Shown in pieces: positions 26,018-35,699 of a stretch of 64,000 nucleotides of DNA (positions within the stretch are counted from its first letter, which is position 1; the number at the start of each line of letters is the position of its first letter). The position numbers and the translations under genes were made by a program. The notes beneath the pieces were generated by a model. The model was not told where the DNA came from. It saw only the letters and a program-made list of their open reading frames with translations, and did no database searches. This stretch comes from Kordia sp050633145 (GTDB lineage Bacteria > Bacteroidota > Bacteroidia > Flavobacteriales > Flavobacteriaceae). Where the stretch lies: positions 47,773 to 111,772 of the forward strand of contig NZ_JBOEFY010000029.1 of assembly GCF_050633145.1 (NCBI RefSeq), written 5' to 3'.

Positions 26018-27796
26018 TTAACTCTCAATTTTCTTGATGTAATACGATGGGTTTAAGCCAGTTTTGCTTTTAAACTCTTTAATGAAGGTCGTGGCACTTT
26101 TATAACCGATTTCTTTAGAAATTGCATGAATGGTATAAGATCTAAATACGGCATCTTCTTTCAATTTTACCAAAACATAGTCAATTCGAAGCTTATTTAA
26201 GTATTGACTAAACGACTGTTTTTTTACGGCATTTAATGCTTTGGATAAATAAGTGGTATTTGTATGAAGCAATTTTGCTGTGGTATGCAAAGTAACATCT
26301 GGCGAAAGATAAAAATGTGTACTTTCTAAAGTTTCCAACTCTTCTAAAATAGCATTCGATTTTTCATCTTTTATAGCAGAACTTTGAGAAGTTTTTTGTG
26401 GTTTTTTCGTTTTTTGTGGAATTGTCTTTTTAGAAATATCTTCAATAATTGCTAAAAACTTCTGTTCTTTCAATTTGGCTTTTCTGTGATAGGATAAGAA
26501 AATTAATAGCAAGATTGAAACCAATAATATAGAAACAGCCGTGATAATTTTCTTATCAACTAGACTTTGTGTATTCTCATTGGCTAATTTTTTATTTTCA
26601 ATTGCAAAATCATTCAAATCATCTTTAAATAATAACTGTCTTGCTGCCGTCTCTTTTTCATTTTTTGCTGTAATGATTTTTTTTGATCTTCTTAAATACT
26701 CAACCTCTTGTGTAGTATTTTCTTGAATGCTCGAAATTTCAATTGCCAAATCATACATATCTTTAATTTTATCAGTATAGGTATCAAGACCTACACGTTC
26801 AAAAATGTCATCAAGTAATGATAAAGCTTCTTCGTATTTTTCCTGTTTCTTTAAACTTCGGGCAATATAAAAATCGGTAATGTATAAGTTGTTTTGCAAG
26901 CCAGCAGCTTTGAGCATATCTTTCCCTTGCTTAAAAAAACCTAAAGCAGTATGGTATTCACCTTTTTCATAATATACTTTTCCTAGGTTAATTTTAAAAC
27001 GTCCCTGAGAAATTGTATCCTTTTTTGTTTCAGCAATATCATTACCTAAGCGAAAAGTTTCTTCAGCTTCATTAAATCGTTTCAATTCGGCAAGACATGA
27101 TACTTTTCCAACAAGTGCACTTAAACGTGTTGCATTATCTTGTTTGGAGAGAGGTTTTTCTTTTTTATCAATTATTTCTAGGACAGAATTATAACTATTC
27201 AATGCATTTTCATATCGGTTTAGCTTAGCGCGAATATTGGCGATATTATTTAAACACAAAACTTCATGTGAAACATTTTGTGTCACTGTTGCTAATTCTT
27301 TGGCAACAAGAAAAGGTGTCAATGCATCGTCATACACACCTAATACATACCAAGTACTTCCTAACAGCACATTACTACTTATAATGCTTCCTGTATCTTT
27401 CATTTTCTCGGCAAGCTTGGTAGAAATATAGGCGCGCTTTAAGGTTTCGTTATGATTAGATTGTAGAAACGAAATGTAAGCCATTTGATAATTAGAGAAA
27501 AGTTGGATAGCGTCATTTTCTTCTTTCTTCCCTCTTTCAGAATATATTTTGCAATATGCTAAGCCTAAAACAGTGTCTTTTTCTTGATCGAAAGTATCTT
27601 GAATTAACTCTTCAATCTTATCGATAGAATCAGATTCTGAAATATACTGTCGCATCTTTTCTGAGATAATCGTATCGCGTGCTTTGTTGTTTTTTTGTGC
27701 TATTGCTAAATTAGAAGCAAGCAATAACAAACAAAACAAGCTTAAATATCGTGCCTGAATTCGTGTAATAGATAGTATGCAAACAATGCTTTTCAT
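26018..27796 (-). CDS. TPR sensor with transmembrane segment and C-terminal AraC-type HTH (regulator A)
   Basis: 592 residues. Hydrophobic N-terminus (YLSLFCLLLLASNLAIAQ) acting as signal sequence, then about 350 residues of helical TPR-like repeats (for example NLGKVYYEKGEYHTALGFFK). One membrane helix lies near 425 (IITAVSILLVSILLLIFLSY) and an AraC-type DNA-binding domain at the end (TTAKLLHTNTTYLSKALNAV ... HAISKEIGYKSATTFIKEFK). The layout places the TPR part in the periplasm and the HTH in the cytoplasm, so it can read an outside signal directly into transcription. It is paralogous to the gene at 47909. It lies upstream, on the same strand, of the T9SS trio, the lipoprotein and the two GG-leader peptides; regulating them is inference. 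Confidence 0.85.
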   Translation of the reverse strand: MKSIVCILSITRIQARYLSLFCLLLLASNLAIAQKNNKARDTIISEKMRQYISESDSIDKIEELIQDTFDQEKDTVLGLAYCKIYSERGKKEENDAIQLFSNYQMAYISFLQSNHNETLKRAYISTKLAEKMKDTGSIISSNVLLGSTWYVLGVYDDALTPFLVAKELATVTQNVSHEVLCLNNIANIRAKLNRYENALNSYNSVLEIIDKKEKPLSKQDNATRLSALVGKVSCLAELKRFNEAEETFRLGNDIAETKKDTISQGRFKINLGKVYYEKGEYHTALGFFKQGKDMLKAAGLQNNLYITDFYIARSLKKQEKYEEALSLLDDIFERVGLDTYTDKIKDMYDLAIEISSIQENTTQEVEYLRRSKKIITAKNEKETAARQLLFKDDLNDFAIENKKLANENTQSLVDKKIITAVSILLVSILLLIFLSYHRKAKLKEQKFLAIIEDISKKTIPQKTKKPQKTSQSSAIKDEKSNAILEELETLESTHFYLSPDVTLHTTAKLLHTNTTYLSKALNAVKKQSFSQYLNKLRIDYVLVKLKEDAVFRSYTIHAISKEIGYKSATTFIKEFKSKTGLNPSYYIKKIES

Positions 27797-28092
27797 GATA
27801 GTGCTAGTTTGTAAGAAGTCGGCTCAAAAAGTGATCAGAAATATACAATATAAAATTGAATACAATTTATGTGTCGCCCGATATTTTTAATAGTTACAAT
27901 TTGCTTCAACACAAACAGAAAATAAATAAAAAAATCAATAGTTTAAAAAGGGAAAACACTACTAAAAAGACAGTTTTATGATACTTCTATCTAAAAATTA
28001 AATTATTTTTTGGAATAGTAATTGTAATGCTAACATAAATTAACAAAAAGTAATAAAGTATTTTATTATTTTTACAAACCTTTACATCAAAC

Positions 28093-28869
28093 ATGAAACG
28101 TATACTTACTATAATCTTCCTACTAGCTTGCTTTGTAGGACAAGCACAAAAAAAAGAAGCCGCATTTGAAACGGGCGAATGGTTTAAATTTAGAATTCAC
28201 TATGGAATTATAAATGCAAGCTATGCTACGCTCGAAGTAAAAGACGATTACCTAAACGGAAAAAGCGTATATCACGTGGTTGGAAATGGAAAAACTACGG
28301 GTTTTGCTAGTATCTTTTTCAAAGTAAACGACAACTACGAAAGTTATTTTGACAAAGAAACAGGAAAGCCATATAAATTTATTCGAAACATTGATGAAGG
28401 TGGACACACAAAGAATGTGGAAATCGATTTCAATTATAAAAAGAAGAAGGCGCTTGTAAACAACAAAAAGCACAACACAAAAACGGAGTACGACATTGAA
28501 AAAAATGTGCAAGACATGGTTTCTGCGTTTTACTATTTGCGTAACAACTATGATGTGTCAAATATCAAAGTAGGTGAAGAAGTTGTGTTAAATATGTTTT
28601 TTGATAAAGAAAACTTCAAATTCAAGTTAAAATTCTTAGGAAGAGAAACAATGAAAACGAAATTTGGTAAAGTTCCTTGTTTAAAATTCAGACCGTATGT
28701 GCAAGCAGGACGTGTATTCAAAGAAAGCGAAAGTCTAACATTATGGGTTTCTGATGATGAAAATAGAGTGCCAATTCGTATCAAAGCAAAATTAATGGTA
28801 GGTTCATTAAAAGCAGATTTAGATGCTTTCAAAGGACTCAAACATCCGTTTAAAATAATTGTAGACTAG
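28093..28869 (+). CDS. DUF3108 domain protein, exported
   Basis: 258 residues with a signal peptide (MKRILTIIFLLACFVGQAQ). The body fits DUF3108 (FETGEWFKFRIHYGIINASY, FYYLRNNYD, then VPCLKFRPYVQAG and LTLWVSDDENRVPIRIKAKL), a periplasmic beta-rich family of unknown function often near cell-envelope genes. It is followed on the same strand by the second TDO-family gene, an M23 peptidase and pgi. The 296-base gap before it is A/T-rich; I see no clear element there. Confidence 0.85.
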   Translation: MKRILTIIFLLACFVGQAQKKEAAFETGEWFKFRIHYGIINASYATLEVKDDYLNGKSVYHVVGNGKTTGFASIFFKVNDNYESYFDKETGKPYKFIRNIDEGGHTKNVEIDFNYKKKKALVNNKKHNTKTEYDIEKNVQDMVSAFYYLRNNYDVSNIKVGEEVVLNMFFDKENFKFKLKFLGRETMKTKFGKVPCLKFRPYVQAGRVFKESESLTLWVSDDENRVPIRIKAKLMVGSLKADLDAFKGLKHPFKIIVD

Positions 28870-28946
28870 TATGAAATAAGCCATAACAACTGATATAGTT
28901 ATTGGCAAATTTCATCAGACAGAATTCTTAAAATAAAAATAAGAAG

Positions 28947-29912
28947 ATGAAAATTCCCCCAGAAATTGCAGAACGAATTGAAAAATTAGACAAGAAATAT
29001 ACAAACTCTGGGCAAGATTTAGGTTCGTATCTCGACGGATTATTACACCAAAGATACCTTACCTATTGGGAATACATTCACCTAGATACGCTGCTAAGTT
29101 TACAAATACCACGTACTTTTTTTCCTGATGAAGAAATCTTCATCATGTATCATCAAATTACAGAACTATACTTTAAGCTCATCATACATGAGCAAAAGCA
29201 AATCATTGACGACAAAGATCAAACGGCAGCATTCTTTACGCAGCGCATTCATAGAATCAACAACTACTTTAAGGCATTGATTTCTTCTTTTGAAATCATG
29301 ATTAACGGTATGGAAAGAAAACAATTCTTAAACTACCGAATGTCTTTATTGCCGGCAAGCGGATTTCAATCGGCACAATACAGAATGATTGAATTATATT
29401 CCACACCAATGGAAAACTTAGTGCATCATACAGTGCGCAATCAATTTTCTGCCAAAGACAGTTTAGACGACCTCTACGAAAATATCTACTGGAAAAAAGG
29501 CGCAACCGATAGCGAAACAGGTGAAAAAACCTTAACACTCAAACAATTTGAATATCGGTATACGCCGCGTTTCATGCGAATTGCCACAGAAGTACAACAC
29601 AGTACAATATATCACCGCTATTTAGCGTTGCCTAAAGAAGTAAAACAAAACAAAAATCTTATTGAAGCGCTCAAAAGGCTCGATCTCAATGCAAATGTCA
29701 ATTGGCCACTTATGCATATGGGTTCAGCATATCGCTATTTAAGACGTGAAAAAAAGGCGATAAAAGCGACTGGAGGAACAAATTGGAAAGAATACTTGCC
29801 TCCAAGTTTTCAGAAAGTGATCTTTTTTCCCGAGATTTGGAGCGAAAATGAAAAAAGTGAATGGGGAAAAGAATGGGTAGACCATATCTTTAACACAGAA
29901 AGAAAACAATGA
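28947..29912 (+). CDS. Second tryptophan 2,3-dioxygenase family protein
   Basis: 321 residues, paralogue of the gene at 19953. The family blocks are kept: YLDGLLHQRYLTYWEYIHLD, FPDEEIFIMYHQITEL with the distal Phe/His, LLPASGFQSAQYR, WPLMHMGSAYRYL with the His that would bind heme, and KATGGTNW. It should therefore be able to bind heme, but sequence alone does not show whether it uses tryptophan or another indole. Its stop overlaps the ATG of the M23 peptidase gene by 4 bases (ATGA), so the two are translationally coupled, an odd partner for a catabolic dioxygenase. Confidence 0.85.
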   Translation: MKIPPEIAERIEKLDKKYTNSGQDLGSYLDGLLHQRYLTYWEYIHLDTLLSLQIPRTFFPDEEIFIMYHQITELYFKLIIHEQKQIIDDKDQTAAFFTQRIHRINNYFKALISSFEIMINGMERKQFLNYRMSLLPASGFQSAQYRMIELYSTPMENLVHHTVRNQFSAKDSLDDLYENIYWKKGATDSETGEKTLTLKQFEYRYTPRFMRIATEVQHSTIYHRYLALPKEVKQNKNLIEALKRLDLNANVNWPLMHMGSAYRYLRREKKAIKATGGTNWKEYLPPSFQKVIFFPEIWSENEKSEWGKEWVDHIFNTERKQ

Positions 29913-31186
29913 GAATAGGGAAAATTATATTGCTTACACTACTATTAGTAGGTTTCTACGCATGTAACAGCGATGCAAAAAAAGAAAAAGAAACGGTACT
30001 AATACAAGCGCCTGCTCCAGATCCGATGGAATTTGGCTTTCATCTAAATGACTATGTAGTTATAAAAGACACGGTGAGAAATGGCGATAGCTTTGGTGAA
30101 ATTCTACAAAAAAACAATATTGGCTACTCTAAAATCTTTCAAATTGCAGAAAAAACAAAAGATACGTTTGACATTCGTAGACTTGTAGCTGGAAAACCAT
30201 ACACCTTATTATGTACAAAAGGCGATTCGTTACAGCGACCAGAATGCTTTATCTATCAACCAAATAGTATTGATTATGTCGTGATAAAATTTAAAGATTC
30301 TATCAATGCATACACGGAAAGCAAACCTGTAAAAATTGTAGAAAGAGAAACGTCTGGTGTAATTACAAGTTCACTATCGGGCGCTATTGATGAAGCTGGG
30401 TTAAGTCAAAAATTAGTAGCAGATATGTCAGATATTTACGCTTGGACTATTGATTTCTTTCGTTTGCAAAAAGGCGATCAATACAAACTAGTTTTTACTG
30501 AAAAATATATAAACGATACCACTTTCGTGGGAGTTGACAAAATAAAAGCTGCATACTTCAAACACAATGGCGAACCGTTTTATGCCTTCGAGTTTGAAAC
30601 CGATAGCGTAAAGCAAATTGTAGATTACTACGATGAAAATGCTAAAAACTTACGTCGTGCTTTCTTAAAAGCGCCAGTTGTATTTAAAAATGTACGCATC
30701 TCATCACGTTACAACTTACGAAGACGCATCAAACTATACGGAAACCGAATCAGAGCACACAAAGGAACCGATTTTGCTGCACCACGCGGAACAGCAATTA
30801 TATCAACAGCCAATGGAGTTGTGGTTGAATCTGCCCGTAGAGGCGGAAACGGAAACTATGTCAAAATAAAGCACAACAGTACATATTCCACACAATACTT
30901 ACACATGAAAAAACGTAAAGTAAAAGTGGGCGAATTTGTAAAACAAGGTGATGTCATTGGTTGGGTAGGAATGACAGGAAACACGTCTGGTCCGCACGTA
31001 TGTTACCGTTTTTGGAAAAATGGGCGCCAGGTAGATCCTTTCAAACAAAAACTACCAGATGCCGATCCTATTGACTCGACATTAAAAGAATCTTATTTAA
31101 AACACATCAAACCATTAAAAATTCAAGTTGATGGTATTGAAGTAAAGCTTCCACAAGAAGAAGCACCAATAACTGCAATAAACTAA
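29909..31186 (+). CDS. M23-family (LytM) peptidase lipoprotein
   Basis: 425 residues. Lipoprotein signal with the Cys in FYACNSD. A LysM-like region follows (GDSFGEILQKNNIGYSKIFQ), then a LytM metallopeptidase domain with HKGTDFAAPRGT (near 281), YLHMKK and GPHVCYRFWKNG (near 361). The family's HxH motif is here HVC: the second His, a zinc ligand in LytM, is Cys, which could still bind zinc. The family cleaves peptidoglycan cross-links or activates amidases. It overlaps the TDO-like gene by 4 bases and precedes pgi by 6. Confidence 0.9.
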   Translation: MRIGKIILLTLLLVGFYACNSDAKKEKETVLIQAPAPDPMEFGFHLNDYVVIKDTVRNGDSFGEILQKNNIGYSKIFQIAEKTKDTFDIRRLVAGKPYTLLCTKGDSLQRPECFIYQPNSIDYVVIKFKDSINAYTESKPVKIVERETSGVITSSLSGAIDEAGLSQKLVADMSDIYAWTIDFFRLQKGDQYKLVFTEKYINDTTFVGVDKIKAAYFKHNGEPFYAFEFETDSVKQIVDYYDENAKNLRRAFLKAPVVFKNVRISSRYNLRRRIKLYGNRIRAHKGTDFAAPRGTAIISTANGVVVESARRGGNGNYVKIKHNSTYSTQYLHMKKRKVKVGEFVKQGDVIGWVGMTGNTSGPHVCYRFWKNGRQVDPFKQKLPDADPIDSTLKESYLKHIKPLKIQVDGIEVKLPQEEAPITAIN

Positions 31187-31192
31187 CAAGAC

Positions 31193-32836
31193 ATGTTGAC
31201 AAACATAAACCCTACAGAAACTGAAGTTTGGAAAAGACTTCAGGAGCATTTCTATGCAACGAAATCGTTTGCGCTACAAGATTATTTTACAACAGATTCA
31301 GAAAGAGCTGACCGTTTTACCATTCAATGGAAAAACTTCTATGTTGACTATTCAAAAAATAATATCTCTCAGGAAACCATGGATTTATTATTGGAATTGG
31401 CAGCTGAGGTAAATCTCAAAGAAAACATTGAAAAATACTTTGACGGCGATATCATCAATGAAACTGAAGGTAGAGCTGTATTACATACTGCTTTGCGCGA
31501 AAAAGAAAGTAGCAAAGTATATGTAGATGGAAAAAACATCATTCCAGAAGTATATGAAGTCAAGCAGAAAATAAAACAGTTTTCAGAAGCAATCATTTCT
31601 GGAGCTCAAAAAGGACATACAGGAAAAGCCTTTACTGATGTTGTTAATATTGGAATTGGTGGTTCCGACTTAGGGCCAGCCATGGTGACGGAAGCATTAC
31701 AACATTACAAAAATCACTTAAATGTACATTTTGTATCTAATGTAGATGGCGATCATGTGCAAGAAGTAATTAAAAAATTAGATCCAGAAACTACATTATT
31801 TGTCATTGTTTCAAAAACATTTACAACGCAAGAAACGTTAACCAATGCAATGACCATTCGCGAATGGTTTTTAACACACGCGCCAGCAGAAGCTGTTGCA
31901 AAACATTTTGTAGCTGTTTCTACCAACTTGGAAAAAATTAACGAATTTGGTATTGCGTCAGAAAACGTATTTCCAATGTGGAATTGGGTTGGAGGACGTT
32001 TCTCATTATGGAGTGCCGTTGGTTTATCTATCAGTTTATCGACAGGTTATGACAATTTTGACAAATTATTAGTTGGCGCACATGAAATGGATACACATTT
32101 CAAAACAGCTCCACTTGATCAAAATATTCCTGTAGTGTTGGCATTACTAAGCGTATGGTACAATAATTTTTATGGTGCAGAAAGTGAGGCAATCATTCCA
32201 TACACACAATACTTACATCGTTTTGCGGCATACTTGCAACAAGGTATCATGGAAAGTAATGGGAAAAGTGTTGATAGAAAAGGAAATCGTGTCAACTATC
32301 AAACCGGAACATTAATTTGGGGAGAACCAGGAACAAACTCACAACATGCCTTCTTTCAACTAATTCATCAAGGAACAAAATTAATTCCAGCCGATTTTAT
32401 TGGTTATGTACATTCGTTAAATGGAAATGAAGAGCATCACGAAAAATTAATGGCAAACTTCTTTGCACAAACAGAAGCTTTATTAAACGGTAAAACAAAC
32501 GAAGAAGTTATTGCAGAATTGACTGCTAAAGGAATGGAAACTTCTGAAATAGAAAAACTACTTCCGTATAAAATATTTGAAGGTAACAAACCAACAAACA
32601 CTATTTTAATTGACAAACTAACTCCAGAAAGTTTAGGCGCATTAATAGCTTTATACGAACATAAAATATTTGTACAAGGTGTTATTTGGAACATATTTAG
32701 TTACGATCAATGGGGAGTTGAACTAGGAAAACAACTCGCAACAAAAATTTTAGCAGACATTAAAAATCCTGAGATTGCGAAACATGACGCTTCAACCTCA
32801 AATCTTTTAAAATATTTCAAAAAAAGCAGGAAATAG
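31193..32836 (+). CDS. pgi: Glucose-6-phosphate isomerase
   Basis: 547 residues, full length. Cytosolic glycolytic enzyme interconverting glucose-6-phosphate and fructose-6-phosphate. Motifs: NIGIGGSDLGPAMV, the signature GGRFSLWSAVGLSI, the active-site Glu in MESNGKSV, and YDQWGVELGKQLA carrying the catalytic Lys. It closes the run DUF3108-TDO-M23-pgi. It provides the outlet for glucose-6-phosphate made by the maltose phosphorolysis genes at 59408-62472. Confidence 0.97.
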   Translation: MLTNINPTETEVWKRLQEHFYATKSFALQDYFTTDSERADRFTIQWKNFYVDYSKNNISQETMDLLLELAAEVNLKENIEKYFDGDIINETEGRAVLHTALREKESSKVYVDGKNIIPEVYEVKQKIKQFSEAIISGAQKGHTGKAFTDVVNIGIGGSDLGPAMVTEALQHYKNHLNVHFVSNVDGDHVQEVIKKLDPETTLFVIVSKTFTTQETLTNAMTIREWFLTHAPAEAVAKHFVAVSTNLEKINEFGIASENVFPMWNWVGGRFSLWSAVGLSISLSTGYDNFDKLLVGAHEMDTHFKTAPLDQNIPVVLALLSVWYNNFYGAESEAIIPYTQYLHRFAAYLQQGIMESNGKSVDRKGNRVNYQTGTLIWGEPGTNSQHAFFQLIHQGTKLIPADFIGYVHSLNGNEEHHEKLMANFFAQTEALLNGKTNEEVIAELTAKGMETSEIEKLLPYKIFEGNKPTNTILIDKLTPESLGALIALYEHKIFVQGVIWNIFSYDQWGVELGKQLATKILADIKNPEIAKHDASTSNLLKYFKKSRK

Positions 32837-32992
32837 ATGTTAATAATTCGGTTTATATCTTAATTCACTGCAAAACAAATAAATAGGTTAAAAACGTTAA
32901 TTTGGTATAATGTTAAAACATTTAACATTCACTTAATATATGCATGCACAATAAACACGATTTTTGCGGCATTAAATAAACTAATAAAACTT

Positions 32993-35560
32993 ATGAAGAC
33001 GTTTAACAATTTGTTTTTTGTAGTGACTATGTTCTTTGTAACATCAGTTGCTTTCTCTCAGGGAACAATTACAGGTACAGTAGTGGATGCTGATTCAGGA
33101 CCACTTCCCGGTGCTAGTGTAGTTGTAAAAGGGACAACCAATGGAACATCAACCGATTTTAATGGAAAATTTTCATTAAACGTAAATTCTGCATCAGGTA
33201 AACTCGAAATATCTTATGTAGGGTATGACACAAAAACCGTTTCTTTCCAAGTAAATGGAACAAAAGATCTAGGTACTATCACATTAACTTCTAACAACTC
33301 TCTTGATGAAGTCGTTATTGTAGGTAGTGGAATTATTGATTTAGCTGAAGATAGAAAAACTCCTATTGCAGCTACAACAATTAAGAAAAGAGAAATTCAA
33401 GAAAGAGCTGTTGGTAATGTTGAATTACCAGAGATTATTAAATTTACTCCTTCTGTATTCGTTTCTAGACAAACAGGATTTGGTGATGGACGATTATTAG
33501 TAAGAGGATTTGATGATACGAATACAGCGGTACTTTTAAATGGTCAGCCAATCAACGCGCAAGAAGATGGTCGTGTATTTTGGAGTAACTGGGCAGGAAT
33601 GGCTGATATTGCAAACGCAGTTCAGGTACAACGTGGTTTAGGAGCTTCTAAATTAGCAATTTCTTCTGTAGGAGGAACTGTTAACATTGTGATGAAAGCT
33701 GCTGAAAAGAAAAAAGGTGGATCTATTCGTTTCTTAACTGGTAATGATAGTTACTTTAAAGGAACTGCAGAATACAATACAGGTGTAAACGAAAAAGGAT
33801 GGGCATTCTCTGTTTTAATTGACCACTGGCAAGCACATAGAAAATGGGCAAGAGGTACTTTTGGACAAGGACAAAACTATTTCTTCGCTGCTGGATACAA
33901 ACCAAATGACAGACATAGCTTTAACTTCTTAATTACTGGTGCGCCACAGTACCACGGTAACAAATGGTCTCAAAATGTTCAAACAACATTAGACGATCCT
34001 AAATTTAACCAACACTGGGGATTCACAGAAGGTTTATCTGGAGGACAATATAGAAATAACATTGATTCTGAAAGAAGAAACTTTTACCACAAACCAGTAA
34101 TGAACATCAACTGGGATTGGACAATTAGTGAAAAATCAGAATTATCTACTGTATTATACGCATCATGGGGACGTGGTGGTGGAACTGGTCCTAGAGGTAG
34201 TAGAATTAGAACTGACGATGGTCAGTTAGATTACTTCGCTATTGAGCAGTCAAACGCAGCTATCGGAAACGGTGGATTTGATAACGCAACTAGCGGTTAT
34301 ATTCGTAGAGCTTCTATGAACAACCACGCTTGGTACGGAATTGTATCTAACTTCAACCATGAAGTAAATGAAAACTTCTCATTCAATGTAGGTACAGATT
34401 TAAGATATTATGTTGGAGATCACTTCCGTCAAGTAGCAAACTTATATGGTTTAACAGCTTGGCAAGAAGATGGACAATCATATACTACTGAATACAATCC
34501 AGATCCATGGGCAGCATTATTTAACTTTGCTGATGAAGGTGATAGATTGGATTATGACTACTCAGAAACAATTACATACCAAGGGTTATTTGCTCAAGGT
34601 GAGTACGCTACTGATAAATTTTCTGCATTCTTCCAAGGAGCAATTTCTAATCAATCGTACCAAAGAGAAGGTCGTTTTGCAGGAGATTTAGGAAAATCTG
34701 ATAAATTAAGTAAAGTAGGATACAACTTAAAAGCTGGTTTAGGATATGAATTTGCTAAAGATCATAAAATTTATTTCAACACAGGTTACTACTCAAGACA
34801 ACCTTATTTAGATAATGTATTTACAAACATTCGTAGATCTAACGAATTTGTACAGCCAGAAGTTGATAACGAAGAAATTACTGGATTTGAAGCTGGTTAC
34901 CAATTCGAAGTTGATGGCGTATTTAGAGCAGTTTTTAACTTCTACCATACTGATTGGGATAACAGAGTATTATTATCTGGAGGTACATTAATAAGCGGTG
35001 GTGTAGAAACAAACATCAATATTTTTGATAGAGGTGTTCGTCAAGTACACAGAGGAGTTGAATTAGAATTAGATGCAAGACCAACTGATTGGTTAGATTT
35101 AAGAGGATTTGTTTCTGCAGGTAGCTGGGAATTTAAAGGAACTAGCAACAGACAAATATACAATGACGATACTAACGTATTGATCTCTTCAATTGAAGGA
35201 GTTAACAGAGATGGTGTTAAAATAACTACTGCACCTCAGTTTACAGCTGGTCTTACTGCTAAAGCTAGAATTATCAAAGGATTGTCTATTGATGCCAACG
35301 CTAAACACTACGGTAATCACTATACAAATGATAGAGATTTTGATGGAACACCACAAACTAGAAACTTCCCAACTTTAGATAGTTTTGAATTAGTTGACTT
35401 TGGTCTTACATACAATTTCACTATTGGAGATAACAAACTTACTTTTAGAGGAAACGTTTTCAATGTATTTGATAAGAGAGGAATTCAAGATACTGACGTA
35501 TTTGGATCTTTCCCAATTACTGGACGTACATTCAATACATCTTTAAGATATAATTTCTAA
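32993..35560 (+). CDS. TonB-dependent receptor (1)
   Basis: 855 residues. Signal peptide (FFVTSVAFSQ), N-terminal CarboxypepD_reg-like domain (GTITGTVVDADSGPLPGASV ... DFNGKFSLNV ... ISYVGYDTKTV), plug (EIIKFTPSVFVSRQTGFGDG, then VQRGLGASKLAISSVGGTVN) and a 22-strand type barrel ending in NTSLRYNF. It imports an unknown ligand across the outer membrane using TonB energy. There is no SusD-like gene beside it, so it is not a classical SusC/D glycan system. It is a tandem paralogue of the next gene, nearly identical in the first about 70 residues. Confidence 0.93.
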   Translation: MKTFNNLFFVVTMFFVTSVAFSQGTITGTVVDADSGPLPGASVVVKGTTNGTSTDFNGKFSLNVNSASGKLEISYVGYDTKTVSFQVNGTKDLGTITLTSNNSLDEVVIVGSGIIDLAEDRKTPIAATTIKKREIQERAVGNVELPEIIKFTPSVFVSRQTGFGDGRLLVRGFDDTNTAVLLNGQPINAQEDGRVFWSNWAGMADIANAVQVQRGLGASKLAISSVGGTVNIVMKAAEKKKGGSIRFLTGNDSYFKGTAEYNTGVNEKGWAFSVLIDHWQAHRKWARGTFGQGQNYFFAAGYKPNDRHSFNFLITGAPQYHGNKWSQNVQTTLDDPKFNQHWGFTEGLSGGQYRNNIDSERRNFYHKPVMNINWDWTISEKSELSTVLYASWGRGGGTGPRGSRIRTDDGQLDYFAIEQSNAAIGNGGFDNATSGYIRRASMNNHAWYGIVSNFNHEVNENFSFNVGTDLRYYVGDHFRQVANLYGLTAWQEDGQSYTTEYNPDPWAALFNFADEGDRLDYDYSETITYQGLFAQGEYATDKFSAFFQGAISNQSYQREGRFAGDLGKSDKLSKVGYNLKAGLGYEFAKDHKIYFNTGYYSRQPYLDNVFTNIRRSNEFVQPEVDNEEITGFEAGYQFEVDGVFRAVFNFYHTDWDNRVLLSGGTLISGGVETNINIFDRGVRQVHRGVELELDARPTDWLDLRGFVSAGSWEFKGTSNRQIYNDDTNVLISSIEGVNRDGVKITTAPQFTAGLTAKARIIKGLSIDANAKHYGNHYTNDRDFDGTPQTRNFPTLDSFELVDFGLTYNFTIGDNKLTFRGNVFNVFDKRGIQDTDVFGSFPITGRTFNTSLRYNF

Positions 35561-35611
35561 AAGAGAAAAAAGAATACAATTCTATGTTCAACTTAGAATT
35601 GTCTCAATACT

Positions 35612-35648
35612 AAAAAAGTCAAACCATACATATTGGTTCGGCTTTTTT
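35612..35648 (+). terminator. Terminator between the tandem TonB receptor genes
   Basis: AAAAAAGTC...AACCA (35612-35625) against TTGGTTCGGCTTTTTT (35633-35648), imperfect but long stem ending in T's. Confidence 0.65.
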
Positions 35649-35699
35649 AGTGCTTTTAACTGATTTATAGTTAAAGGAATACATAAACTAAATTATTAT

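Noticed and set aside
20991..28092. RiPP biosynthesis cluster with enzymes
   Set aside because: I looked for lanthionine synthetase, radical SAM, grasp or C39 transporter genes around the peptides and found none, so only precursors are claimed.
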